Shown: one piece after another, positions 1 to 8,431 of the stretch
Position numbering within the stretch: position 1 is the stretch's first letter
How the letters are laid out: each line of letters begins with the position of its first letter
Source: Chryseobacterium sp. R2A-55
GTDB lineage: Bacteria; Bacteroidota; Bacteroidia; Flavobacteriales; Weeksellaceae
Reading direction: 5' to 3'
Length of the DNA stretch: 60,801 nucleotides
NCBI RefSeq assembly: GCF_021401085.1
Contig: NZ_JACBFP010000014.1
Span: 1 to 60,801, forward strand
The notes under the pieces: generated by a model
What the model was told of the DNA's origin: nothing
What the model saw: the letters and a program-made list of their open reading frames with translations, nothing else
Databases searched by the model: none
Made by a program: the position numbers and the translations under genes

Positions 1-436
1 GTTCGTTCTTAATTCCTCCGGAGATTTTTTTTTGTAGCCATTTTATGGGTTTTTAAAAGGTTAATGAAAACAAAGTTAATGAAACGGCGAATGGGAAAAG
101 CTACCGGAGGTTTAGTTCAACCAGCTTTTCTCAGAATCGAAGAGGCATTTACCGCATCTTTTTCCGATGGAAAAACGGCTTTTATTCTATATTTCATGAT
201 TTCAATATTTTGACTTGGTGGAAGTTATGCTCTACCTACTAAAGCAAAAACCATGACAGTTTGCATTTGTTCAAAGATTTTGTGAGCATTTTAACGAAAC
301 AGTCAGAATTGGAACATTGTTTTTAAGTGCCGATCAGAGCGATTTTTAGATAGATGCAGAAATGGGTGTTAATCAAAATAGAGAATCGCTCCAAAAGTGG
401 ATTTGGAGCGATTCTGTGGAAGATATTTGAGTCAGG
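1..436. other. gene-poor left edge, no confident gene
   Basis: This stretch lies downstream of the M4 peptidase gene and has no ORF of convincing length. A 48-codon frame starting at position 64 on the plus strand (MKTKLMKRRMGKATGG...) ends at 210; I do not recognise it and it may be a remnant or chance. The right part holds the peptidase terminator, listed separately. Confidence 0.5.
382..415 (-). terminator. intrinsic terminator of the M4 peptidase gene
   Basis: Perfect 14-bp inverted repeat (AGAATCGCTCCAAA and its complement) around a 6-nt loop, about 20 nt after the stop codon. On the minus strand it is followed by TATTTTGATT, a moderate T-rich tail. Confidence 0.75.
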
Positions 437-3187
437 TTATTTTTTTATGAATTTACTGGTTGAAATGATTCCATTCCTGTCTGTCAATTCAATAATATAG
501 TTACCTGATGTTAATTTTTCGGCATTGATTTTTTTGTCCGCAGATATACCTTCTGCCATCAATTGACCAGCCGCATTGAAAATGCGGTATCCTAATGCTC
601 CGGTTTCATTACTCTGGATGTTCAATACATCTTTTACAGGGTTTGGATAAATCGCCGTTTTTGTTGTACTGTTTTCAGAAACAGCTAATTGTGTATTTTT
701 AAGATTCAAGCTATAATCTTCAATTTGGCCGTATGAGATTGATGTACAGGCATTTGTTGGAACGGAGCTGAATTTCAGAATTACTCGCATTCTAACTGTT
801 CCCGTAATCGCGGAAGCTGGAATTGTAATTGAACCTGAAACAGGTGAGGTTGTGGAACCAGACTTCGTCCAGGCTGTTTCTCCTGCATCGGTAAACACCC
901 CATTATTATTCCAGTCTATAAACACTGCATATGCTTCGCTGTAATTGGTGCCCGGCCATTCCGGAGTAATTGTGATGGTATATGCCTGTCCTTTTGTGAG
1001 GTCTGTACTGATGTAGGAGAAGTCTTCGTAGCCATCAGTTCCGGTGCTGGTATTGTCAATCGTTCCGAATTGTACTCTCTTAATCCGTTCGTCGGCGGTA
1101 CTGTTTGAATTGATATTGCAATAATTTGGAACATTCATAGTTGTGACATCTATCGCGTTGCTTGCTGCTGAAATATTGCTGTAAGGATCTTCCGCTTTAA
1201 CAAAGAAGTTGTAAGTCGTATTTGGAGTAAGTCCGGACACTTTGTAACTGGTTTTATTTCCTGGCACGGAGCCTAACAAGATGTTGTCTTTGTAGATGGA
1301 ATATTTCTCTATATCGTTTTCGTCATAGGAAGCGGTCCAGCTCAGAAGGGTTTGACTTCCGGTGGTATTAGAAGCGGAGAGGTTAGTTGGCACAGTAGGT
1401 GCAGTAGTATCCGGATTCGCCAAATATTTCGCCCCTAAACCAACTGCGTAAAATGCATCCTGAGTGGCTATTGCCTCCGCTGATTTTGCGCCAAACAGAT
1501 CAATTGCAGACTGGATTCCAAAGTTTCGTGCAGCCATAAAGTCGGAATTTGCACCCAGGTAAGAGGTTTCCATGCGGTAAGCTATTTTCGCTGCTTTCTC
1601 CAGGGTGATCCCAGTGACACTATAACTTTTGCCCAAATCGTTGACTCCGGTTTTTCCTTCCGAAAGGATATAGAACCAGTGATTGATCACGCCGCTGTTT
1701 CTGTGTACCCCACAGTTGTCATTTGTGCTACTGTTCGGAGTTGCACAACCTTCTGCGGCGGTCGCAGGATACCAGTTAATTCCACGGTAGGTATCTGGCT
1801 GCGGAGTAAGCCCCGATTTTGGATTGCTCATTGATCTAAGATATTGTGGGGCAATCTTCACAATTTCCTCTCCGATTAACCAACGTTGTTTTGATGGCGC
1901 ATAAGTATATTCCACGGCTGCTCCCCAAATATCAGAAAGTGCTTCATTCAATGCACCCGATTCTCTTTGATAAAGCAAATTTGCCGAACTGGAACAAACT
2001 CCGTGTCCCAATTCATGGCCGGTAACATCTAGAGCGGTGAGTGGTCGGAAAGTGCTTGCGCCGTCGCCGTAAATCATTTCTGATCCGGTCCAGCCTGCAT
2101 TTTCGTAAGCATTGCTGTAATGAACATAGCTTCGCAGTAATGTCCCGTTATTGTCGTAACTGTTTCGGTTAAAGGTGTTTTTAAAATAATCGTATGTCTT
2201 TTCTACTCCCCAATGCGCGTCCAATGCGGCATTATCAAAAGCGGCATTATCAAATTCTGCAGCTGTCCAATTATTATCATTGTCGGTAAAATCAACACCA
2301 TTGCTTAGCGTGGTGCCTTTTTTCATATTATAGGTTCTCACTCCATTTCCTCGAGTGGTATCCTGCAAAATGTAATTGGAACCGGAAAGAGTGGTTTCAA
2401 TATTTTGATTTCCGCTGTATCTGGTCGCAGCTGTGCCCGCCACCAAAATTCGGGGAGCATTTGCTATGTTCTGATAGGGCTCAATAGTGATCGTTGATTT
2501 GGATTGATTGTCTGTGGAAGTATGGTTTGCATGCTTCATGATGGGATCCTTGGCTGCAATTTTACCACTCAATGCATCTACATAAATATATTCCCGGCTG
2601 ATTGGGGTTATTGCATAAATATCGAATTTATAAACCAGCATCAAATTAAATTTTCCATCATCCTGTAAAATCGGAAGATAAACCAATTCTCCAGGTGGCT
2701 TTTTATATGCGTTATTGGCCATATAACCTGCGTCTTCCCACATGTATTTTTGGGCACCCACACTTTGAACTGCTAAGTTGAATGCGTCAGAAGCGGATAT
2801 TTCCGGGCTCGAAGGAGCAGTATCACTGTGGTAGATTTCGCCATTCATACTAACCAGAGTTCCGTTTTTGAAATGCACATTATAAATTCCACCCTCTACC
2901 TTGATGTTTTTGAAATACAGCTGGTATTTCTCGTCACTGAATTTACCTGTAAAATCGGTATCAGATTGGATGAGTTTTAATTCTTGGTTTGCTTTAAGAT
3001 GGAGGATTTCCGCGAAAAGGCTTTTGGTGGAAGACGGAGTAAGTCCCGAATTTGATTTAAAAACAACAAGGCTTGGCGTTCCGTCCTGGTTATTAATTTG
3101 CTTTTCTATTAACTGCTGCGCTGCGATTTGCCCATAAAATCCCAGCAAAATCCCTGCGACTCCCAGACTTAGTAATTGTTTTTTCAT
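437..3187 (-). CDS. secreted M4 (thermolysin-like) metallopeptidase with FnIII, GEVED and T9SS sorting domains
   Basis: Secreted zinc endopeptidase of 916 residues. It has an N-terminal signal peptide (cut after about residue 24, AAQ), an FTP/PepSY-type propeptide to about 220, and an M4 catalytic domain. The zinc site is visible as HELGH at 391-395 with the third ligand E415 in NEALSD, and the thermolysin-type catalytic histidine sits in GVHRNSG. A fibronectin III domain follows near 595-680, then a GEVED-type domain (GQIEDYSLN). The last 70 or so residues begin with YPNP and end in KFIKK, a T9SS type A sorting domain. It should be exported through the T9SS and act on protein outside the cell. 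It is monocistronic, with its own terminator. Confidence 0.95.
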   Translation of the reverse strand: MKKQLLSLGVAGILLGFYGQIAAQQLIEKQINNQDGTPSLVVFKSNSGLTPSSTKSLFAEILHLKANQELKLIQSDTDFTGKFSDEKYQLYFKNIKVEGGIYNVHFKNGTLVSMNGEIYHSDTAPSSPEISASDAFNLAVQSVGAQKYMWEDAGYMANNAYKKPPGELVYLPILQDDGKFNLMLVYKFDIYAITPISREYIYVDALSGKIAAKDPIMKHANHTSTDNQSKSTITIEPYQNIANAPRILVAGTAATRYSGNQNIETTLSGSNYILQDTTRGNGVRTYNMKKGTTLSNGVDFTDNDNNWTAAEFDNAAFDNAALDAHWGVEKTYDYFKNTFNRNSYDNNGTLLRSYVHYSNAYENAGWTGSEMIYGDGASTFRPLTALDVTGHELGHGVCSSSANLLYQRESGALNEALSDIWGAAVEYTYAPSKQRWLIGEEIVKIAPQYLRSMSNPKSGLTPQPDTYRGINWYPATAAEGCATPNSSTNDNCGVHRNSGVINHWFYILSEGKTGVNDLGKSYSVTGITLEKAAKIAYRMETSYLGANSDFMAARNFGIQSAIDLFGAKSAEAIATQDAFYAVGLGAKYLANPDTTAPTVPTNLSASNTTGSQTLLSWTASYDENDIEKYSIYKDNILLGSVPGNKTSYKVSGLTPNTTYNFFVKAEDPYSNISAASNAIDVTTMNVPNYCNINSNSTADERIKRVQFGTIDNTSTGTDGYEDFSYISTDLTKGQAYTITITPEWPGTNYSEAYAVFIDWNNNGVFTDAGETAWTKSGSTTSPVSGSITIPASAITGTVRMRVILKFSSVPTNACTSISYGQIEDYSLNLKNTQLAVSENSTTKTAIYPNPVKDVLNIQSNETGALGYRIFNAAGQLMAEGISADKKINAEKLTSGNYIIELTDRNGIISTSKFIKK

Positions 3188-3245
3188 AAGGATTAATTAT
3201 TAATTAGGTAAAATTAATAAAAAATGTGACCCTAATTTTCTATTT

Positions 3246-3253
3246 CAAAAATA
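3246..3253 (-). promoter_or_regulatory. -7 promoter element (TATTTTTG) of the M4 peptidase gene
   Basis: On the minus strand TATTTTTG fits the Bacteroidota -7 consensus TAnnTTTG, about 60 nt upstream of the start codon. I see no clean -33 TTTG at the usual spacing. Confidence 0.45.
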
Positions 3254-3320
3254 ATTTAATGAAAAACACATAAAATTGATAGTTGAAACGCTTTAATTAC
3301 CCAAGTGATTGAGTCAGTAT

Positions 3321-3935
3321 CTATAATTTGCTTTGGTCGAAAGTGTTGGTTTTATCTTCGATTTTGTAGCCTAATGCCTTTGCCAAAACCATGATGTGGT
3401 CTAGATTTTCCATCAGTTGTTTTTTGGCATCTGCCTTCAGTTTGGCTTGATCAACGGATTTGTAAGCGATGTCTTTGGCATTTTGCGTAATTCTTTTAAG
3501 TTCCTGTTCGTCAAAGCGGTTGAAGAACGAATCGTCCATTGAGTTGATCTCAACACTCGGTAGAATTTTGATTTCGGGATTCGGAAGTTCTCTGATAATC
3601 AGTTTTTTGTTCACAGAATCGACATCAATTTTCATTTTGTTCAGATCATAAGAAACTTGCGCAGTAGTTTTGGTGAAAGTAATGATGTTTTTTTCCGAAA
3701 CGGGCAGGTGTGGACTTCCGAGCAACTGTGAGGTAATTTTAGTTTTCTGCATGTTTGAAAAGTCCTGTTCCAAAACTACCATTTTATTCATTTTCCGGAT
3801 TTGGTTCATGATGATGTACACATCACTCTGAACTTTTTCATCATTTTTTTTGATGACGGTATTCCAAATGAAGAATAGAAACAGCATTGCAACTGCTCCT
3901 AAGAAGAATGTTTTAATAGATGCTCTGTTTTTCAC
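3321..3935 (-). CDS. DUF4230 domain protein, membrane-anchored
   Basis: A 204-residue protein with one N-terminal membrane segment (about residues 8-26, rich in F, L and A) and a soluble remainder that should face the periplasm. The pattern from DVYIIMNQIRKMNKMVV onward matches DUF4230 proteins, whose function is unknown. It starts on the base next to the stop codon of the thioredoxin-like gene, so the two are co-transcribed. No catalytic motif is visible. Confidence 0.8.
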   Translation of the reverse strand: MKNRASIKTFFLGAVAMLFLFFIWNTVIKKNDEKVQSDVYIIMNQIRKMNKMVVLEQDFSNMQKTKITSQLLGSPHLPVSEKNIITFTKTTAQVSYDLNKMKIDVDSVNKKLIIRELPNPEIKILPSVEINSMDDSFFNRFDEQELKRITQNAKDIAYKSVDQAKLKADAKKQLMENLDHIMVLAKALGYKIEDKTNTFDQSKL

Positions 3936-4496
3936 TTATTTTAAGAGGTCCTTCAATGAAGCATTGTCTTTCTGCACAATTTCAAGCAAATCGCGCTCGA
4001 GCCAACCGGATTTTGGACTTTCAATAATCCTACCAATTTCCTTGCCGTATTTCTGTAAGATGATGGTGGGAACTTTCTGTATATTGAAAACGCCTTCCTC
4101 GCCGCTTGGAGATTCTTTTTTCCTGTTTACCGCGATGATGGTCATCCGTTTTTCAGGATATTTCAGTTCTTCCAATATTTTCATGAGTCTGGGAACTTCG
4201 CGGTGGCTGTCATCACACCATGTTCCCATCACCAAAGTGATGCTATAGGAACCGAGCTTTTTCTTTCTCAATTCAGAAAGTGCTTTTTGGTCAATGGCGT
4301 ATTCATCATGTTCTTTCACATACCAGTCACTGTATGGAGCCTTCAAAAGTTGATTTTTTGTTTGGATTCCGAGTAACATTTTTCCATCATTGGTGGTGTC
4401 AACTTCGCGGTTAACGACTACTTTTTTTGCTTCACAAGATGACAGGATTAATAGAATTGCGGAAGCCGAAAAAATGGCTATGAAAATTTTCTTCAT
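3936..4496 (-). CDS. thioredoxin-like lipoprotein with a single-cysteine active site
   Basis: A 186-residue lipoprotein: signal peptide with lipobox LSSC (Cys20), then a thioredoxin fold. The active-site region reads GTWCDDSHREVP, with one cysteine and the usual second cysteine replaced, followed by the cis-Pro strand VPTIIL. W-C-x-D-S-x-R is characteristic of the Thioredoxin_9-type group in Bacteroidota, so this is probably a family feature and not damage. It is the middle gene of an operon with an NTP pyrophosphohydrolase upstream and a DUF4230 gene downstream. Redox or thiol-transfer activity in the envelope is inferred. Confidence 0.8.
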   Translation of the reverse strand: MKKIFIAIFSASAILLILSSCEAKKVVVNREVDTTNDGKMLLGIQTKNQLLKAPYSDWYVKEHDEYAIDQKALSELRKKKLGSYSITLVMGTWCDDSHREVPRLMKILEELKYPEKRMTIIAVNRKKESPSGEEGVFNIQKVPTIILQKYGKEIGRIIESPKSGWLERDLLEIVQKDNASLKDLLK

Positions 4497-4517
4497 GATT
4501 GGCGTGGGTTGGACTTG

Positions 4518-4988
4518 TTAAATATGATCTAAAATAGACTTTAAATCTGCAGGGGAGTAGTGTATGTTTTTTAAAACTTTGTAATCTGACTTTCTGTGTA
4601 CATTAATTTTTTTTCCAGAAACTTCCGATAATGCTTCAATTCCTTTTTCCTTATAGAACGCAATGGTTTCATCAGCTTCTTTTTGATTGGAGCAAGCTTT
4701 AGACATATTTGATCGTTGTACCTCATTAAAAAGTTCCTCGAATTTTTCGCCCAAACCGAATTCCAAAACTGCACCGCTCAAAACATATTGCAAATCACAT
4801 AATGCATCTGCAACTTCCACGATGTCTTTGTCTGCGATGGCAAGCCTCAATTCATTTAATTCTTCTTGAAGGAGTGATACCCGCAATTCACACCTTTCTT
4901 TAGAAGGAATTTGTGGGGTTTCCAAAATCGGAGCGTTAAAGGTTTTGTGAAATTCTGCGACCTGATTCAGTGAATCTATCTTTTCCAT
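4518..4988 (-). CDS. MazG/PRA-PH-like nucleoside triphosphate pyrophosphohydrolase
   Basis: A 156-residue all-alpha NTP pyrophosphohydrolase. The metal-binding signature is visible as EELNEL followed by VEVADALCDLQY, the E-x-x-E and E-x-x-D pattern of the MazG/phosphoribosyl-ATP pyrophosphohydrolase superfamily. Such enzymes hydrolyse NTPs or dNTPs to the monophosphate and pyrophosphate, often as house-cleaning; the substrate here cannot be told. It is the first gene of a three-gene operon, with a -7 element about 18 nt upstream. Chain length fits single-domain members. It is distinct from the longer mazG near 26 kb. Confidence 0.85.
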   Translation of the reverse strand: MEKIDSLNQVAEFHKTFNAPILETPQIPSKERCELRVSLLQEELNELRLAIADKDIVEVADALCDLQYVLSGAVLEFGLGEKFEELFNEVQRSNMSKACSNQKEADETIAFYKEKGIEALSEVSGKKINVHRKSDYKVLKNIHYSPADLKSILDHI

Positions 4989-5005
4989 TAAAAACTAAAT
5001 TTAGG

Positions 5006-5013
5006 CAAATATA
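5006..5013 (-). promoter_or_regulatory. -7 promoter element (TATATTTG) of the NTP pyrophosphohydrolase operon
   Basis: TATATTTGCC on the minus strand fits TAnnTTTG and lies about 18 nt before the start codon. No clear -33 TTG is seen. Confidence 0.5.
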
Positions 5014-5135
5014 GAAAAATCGAATTAGAAGTGGCTGTGTAATCTTTTTGAAATCTTCTGATTCTGTATTCATTTAAAAAGTCACTCCAAAAAAGTTTTG
5101 GGATGGATTGTTTGTTAACAATCATAAATAGAAAA

Positions 5136-5157
5136 AGCACCGAAAATTTTCGATGCT
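5136..5157 (-). terminator. intrinsic terminator of the acyl-CoA dehydrogenase gene
   Basis: Hairpin AGCAnCGAAAA/TTTTCGnTGCT followed on the minus strand by TTTTTC, about 22 nt after the stop codon. Confidence 0.75.
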
Positions 5158-5179
5158 CTTTCTTATGTCTTGACTGAAC

Positions 5180-6319
5180 TTATTTCGAAATTTCCCTTCC
5201 AATTACTAATTTCTGAATTTCTGAAGTTCCTTCACCGATGGTGCAAAGCTTGGAATCTCGGTAATATTTTTCTGCAGGAAAATCTTTGGTGTAACCATAT
5301 CCTCCAAAAATTTGAACCGCATTATTAGCAATTCTCACGCAAGCTTCTGATGCATATAGTTTCGCCATCGCGCCTTCTTTAGTCATTTTTTGTTTCGCAT
5401 TTTTCAGGGTAGAAGCTCTGTGAATCAATAATTCAGCCGCATCAATTTCGGTAGCCATGTCTGCAAGCATAAAGTTGATCGCCTGAAATTGATTGATGGG
5501 TCTTCCGAACTGTTGTCTTTCCAAAGAATATTTCAGTGCAGCTTTATAGGCTCCTTTTGCAATTCCAAGACTCAATGCTGCAATGGAAATTCTTCCGCCG
5601 TCCAAAATTTTCATGGCCTGCTTGAAACCTTCACCAACTTCTCCTAAACGGTGGGAATCTGGAACCCGCACGTTATCAAAGATGAGTTCCGCGGTTTCCG
5701 AAGCGCGCATTCCTAATTTGTTCTCTTTTTTTCCGGAAGTGAAACCGGGCATTCCTTTTTCCAAAACGAATGCTGTAGAGTTATTTTTTGCACCTTTTTC
5801 CCCGGTTCTGGTCATCACCACGGCGATGTCTCCTGAAATTGCGTGGGTGATGAAGTTTTTAGCACCATTCAGAATCCATTCCTCACCATCTTTCACAGCA
5901 GTGGTGCTCATTCCGCCAGAATCGGATCCGGTGTTGTGTTCGGTGAGTCCCCATGCGCCGATCACTTTTCCTGTAGCTAATTGTGGAAGCCACTTGTTGC
6001 GCTGTTCTTCATTTCCAAATTCATAAATGTGATTGGTGCAAAGCGAATTATGTGCCGCCAAAGAAAGTCCTATAGAGGGATCAACTTGGGAGATTTCGTC
6101 CAGAATTGTAACATATTCATGATAGCTTAGTCCAGAACCACCATATTGCTCGGGAATTACAACTCCCATAAAACCCATTTCACCCAACTGGTGGAAGAGT
6201 TTCACCGGAAAAGTCTGACTTTCATCCCATTCCATAATGTGTGGGCGAATGTTTTTTTCCGCAAAATCACGTGCAGTATCTGCAATCATATCAAGGTTTT
6301 GGAGGGTATTGCTATTCAT
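5180..6319 (-). CDS. acyl-CoA dehydrogenase
   Basis: FAD-dependent acyl-CoA dehydrogenase (379 residues, standard length) catalysing the first, trans-2,3-desaturating step of fatty acid or branched-chain acyl-CoA oxidation. The N-terminal helical domain, the FAD/substrate motif (WGLTEHNTGSDSGG) and the C-terminal helical domain are intact. The catalytic base is E363 in IGEGTSEIQ. GGYGYTKDFPAEKYYRD is the family's C-terminal signature. It is cytosolic and passes electrons to ETF. It is monocistronic, with its own -7 element and terminator. Chain-length preference cannot be read from sequence. Confidence 0.95.
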   Translation of the reverse strand: MNSNTLQNLDMIADTARDFAEKNIRPHIMEWDESQTFPVKLFHQLGEMGFMGVVIPEQYGGSGLSYHEYVTILDEISQVDPSIGLSLAAHNSLCTNHIYEFGNEEQRNKWLPQLATGKVIGAWGLTEHNTGSDSGGMSTTAVKDGEEWILNGAKNFITHAISGDIAVVMTRTGEKGAKNNSTAFVLEKGMPGFTSGKKENKLGMRASETAELIFDNVRVPDSHRLGEVGEGFKQAMKILDGGRISIAALSLGIAKGAYKAALKYSLERQQFGRPINQFQAINFMLADMATEIDAAELLIHRASTLKNAKQKMTKEGAMAKLYASEACVRIANNAVQIFGGYGYTKDFPAEKYYRDSKLCTIGEGTSEIQKLVIGREISK

Positions 6320-6335
6320 ATTTATAATTTGGCTT

Positions 6336-6343
6336 CAAAGATA
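6336..6343 (-). promoter_or_regulatory. -7 promoter element (TATCTTTG) of the acyl-CoA dehydrogenase gene
   Basis: TATCTTTG on the minus strand fits TAnnTTTG, about 17 nt upstream of the start codon. The -33 element is not obvious. Confidence 0.5.
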
Positions 6344-6497
6344 AATAAAATGTGGAAAAAAGTGGTTAATTGTTTGGCTGATTTTCGAATCAGTAATTTT
6401 TTAAGTATGAACGATTTCCGATTATGTTAAATTTAATTTAATTTTAAGTTATTCGTCAGAGTTAAGTTGTAATTTAGCGGCGAAAAAAACTTTAGTA

Positions 6498-8381
6498 ATG
6501 AGAAAAGTTCTATATTTTATTTTTTTAATCCCTTTATTGGGGTTTTCTCAAATTCCTGCAGGGTATTATGATGGTACAGCAGGTTTAGCCGGTTATGCAC
6601 TGAAATCCAAATTGCACGATATCATTTCCGCACATCAGATTAGTTGGCATTACAGTGATTTGCCAAGTATTTATAATCAGACAGATATTGATAGGTACTA
6701 CGATTTTGATGCTTCTAACAATACCTATCTTTTGGATATTTATTCCTGCAATCCAGGCGGAACTACTGCTTATCATTATACCAATCAGCAGATGATCGGT
6801 TCGGCGAATGCTGAAGGTTTGGGTTGGAATCGGGAACACCAAATGCCGCAAAGTTCTTTCAACAGTAATTATCCGATGTATTCCGACCTGTTTTATGTGA
6901 TCCCGACGGATGCCAGAATCAATCAATTGAGAAGTAATTACCCTTATGGAATTGGAGTTACAAGTCCCCCGTCGCAGGTTTATTATACGTTTACTAATGG
7001 CTCAAAACAAGCAAAAAACGCAACTCCAAATTCACCTTACACGGGGCGAGTTTATGAACCGCACAACGCTTTTAAAGGGGATATTGCGAGGAGTCTGCTT
7101 TATTATGTAGTGAGATATGAAGGGAAATTAAACTCCTTTAATTATTACAACGGTACTTCACCTGCAAACGACACCTCTCCTTTAGATGGGACCGAGGAAA
7201 AGGCTTATGAGGATTGGTACATTGCAATGCTTCTGCAATGGCATAACCAGGATCCGGTTTCCCAACGTGAGATTGACCGAAACAATAATGTTTATGCAGT
7301 GCAGGGAAACAGAAACCCATTTATTGACCATCCGGAATGGGTGAGTTTAATTTGGAATCAGACCCCGAGTACTGTTGCACCACAAGCGATTGCCGATCTG
7401 AACATTGCCCAAACGAGTGCCTATTTTGTAAAGCTCAATTGGACGCCTCTGTCGGATCCATCGGTTTTGGGATACAAAGTATATCAAAACGGAACTTATA
7501 TCGGATACAGTAAAGGAAACTCATTTTATCCAGATCGATTGACCCCAGGAACTCTGTATAATTTCACGGTTAAAGCATACAATAATAATTATATGGAAGC
7601 TGCGGATAGTAATTTGGTTTCTGCCACTACTTTAGATACAGATATTTATGCGAAAGACTTGATGATTACCAAATATCTTGAAGGAACTTCAGATAACAAA
7701 GCCCTGGAAATCACAAATAAGACTGGACATCCAGTGAATTTAGATAATTACAGACTAAGCATCCAGTTTTATAGCGGAACTAACTACTATTTCCCGGCAC
7801 CTTTTGAATTGGAAGGAGTTGTAGAAAACAATTCCACTTTTGTGGTATTGAATCCAAGGTCAACTTTCAGTTGCATCACCAATAGTCAGGCAAGATTCGT
7901 AACCGCGGCTCCACAGCTGACTTTTGATGGAAGTAATTATGTGGAGCTTCGCTACAAATCATCAACAGTAGATGCTGTGGGGACTTCTGGAGTCAATAAT
8001 TTTTCCACATTAGGAAATCGTTCACTTTACCGAAATTCCACAGTAACTAATCCAGCGACATCATTTGATCTTACTGAGTGGACGCAATATCCCGTGAATT
8101 ACTGTGATGGAATAGGGATTCTAGCAGTTTCCGATTCCAATCCTTCTGCAAAGAATGATATTAATGTTTATCCGAACCCGGTTGTAGGTTCCCAACTTTA
8201 TTTGAATGGGAATCAGCTTTCATCCGTTCAAAAGGTGACCATACTTGATCTTTCTGGAAAAATTCTGAGACAGGAATCAAACCCTTTCAAAAATAAGAAT
8301 TCCATCAGTGTGGAAGGTTTAGGTTCGGGGATCTACATTTTGAAAGTTGATGAAAATGCTTTCAAGTTTATCAAAAAATAA
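6498..8381 (+). CDS. secreted endonuclease I family protein with FnIII, lamin-tail-like and T9SS sorting domains
   Basis: A 627-residue secreted nuclease: signal peptide (MRKVLYFIFLIPLLGFSQ), then an endonuclease I domain to about residue 285. The His-Me finger core is seen in GWNREHQMP, with H114 as likely general base. This is followed by a fibronectin III domain (about 295-375), a lamin-tail-like domain (about 380-520) and a C-terminal T9SS sorting domain starting at VYPNPV and ending KFIKK. It probably degrades extracellular DNA for nutrient gain. It is divergent from the acyl-CoA dehydrogenase and has its own terminator. Confidence 0.93.
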   Translation: MRKVLYFIFLIPLLGFSQIPAGYYDGTAGLAGYALKSKLHDIISAHQISWHYSDLPSIYNQTDIDRYYDFDASNNTYLLDIYSCNPGGTTAYHYTNQQMIGSANAEGLGWNREHQMPQSSFNSNYPMYSDLFYVIPTDARINQLRSNYPYGIGVTSPPSQVYYTFTNGSKQAKNATPNSPYTGRVYEPHNAFKGDIARSLLYYVVRYEGKLNSFNYYNGTSPANDTSPLDGTEEKAYEDWYIAMLLQWHNQDPVSQREIDRNNNVYAVQGNRNPFIDHPEWVSLIWNQTPSTVAPQAIADLNIAQTSAYFVKLNWTPLSDPSVLGYKVYQNGTYIGYSKGNSFYPDRLTPGTLYNFTVKAYNNNYMEAADSNLVSATTLDTDIYAKDLMITKYLEGTSDNKALEITNKTGHPVNLDNYRLSIQFYSGTNYYFPAPFELEGVVENNSTFVVLNPRSTFSCITNSQARFVTAAPQLTFDGSNYVELRYKSSTVDAVGTSGVNNFSTLGNRSLYRNSTVTNPATSFDLTEWTQYPVNYCDGIGILAVSDSNPSAKNDINVYPNPVVGSQLYLNGNQLSSVQKVTILDLSGKILRQESNPFKNKNSISVEGLGSGIYILKVDENAFKFIKK

Positions 8382-8402
8382 ACTTCCAAACTTTTATACT
8401 GG

Positions 8403-8431
8403 TCAGCTTCTTCGGAAGCTGATTTTATTTT
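8403..8431 (+). terminator. terminator with a UUCG tetraloop between convergent genes
   Basis: TCAGCTTC-TTCG-GAAGCTGA stem-loop followed by TTTTATTTTA on the plus strand, 22 nt after the endonuclease stop. The stop codon of the converging HhH gene lies inside the T-tract. On the minus strand the T run is weak, so it mainly serves the plus-strand gene. Confidence 0.85.
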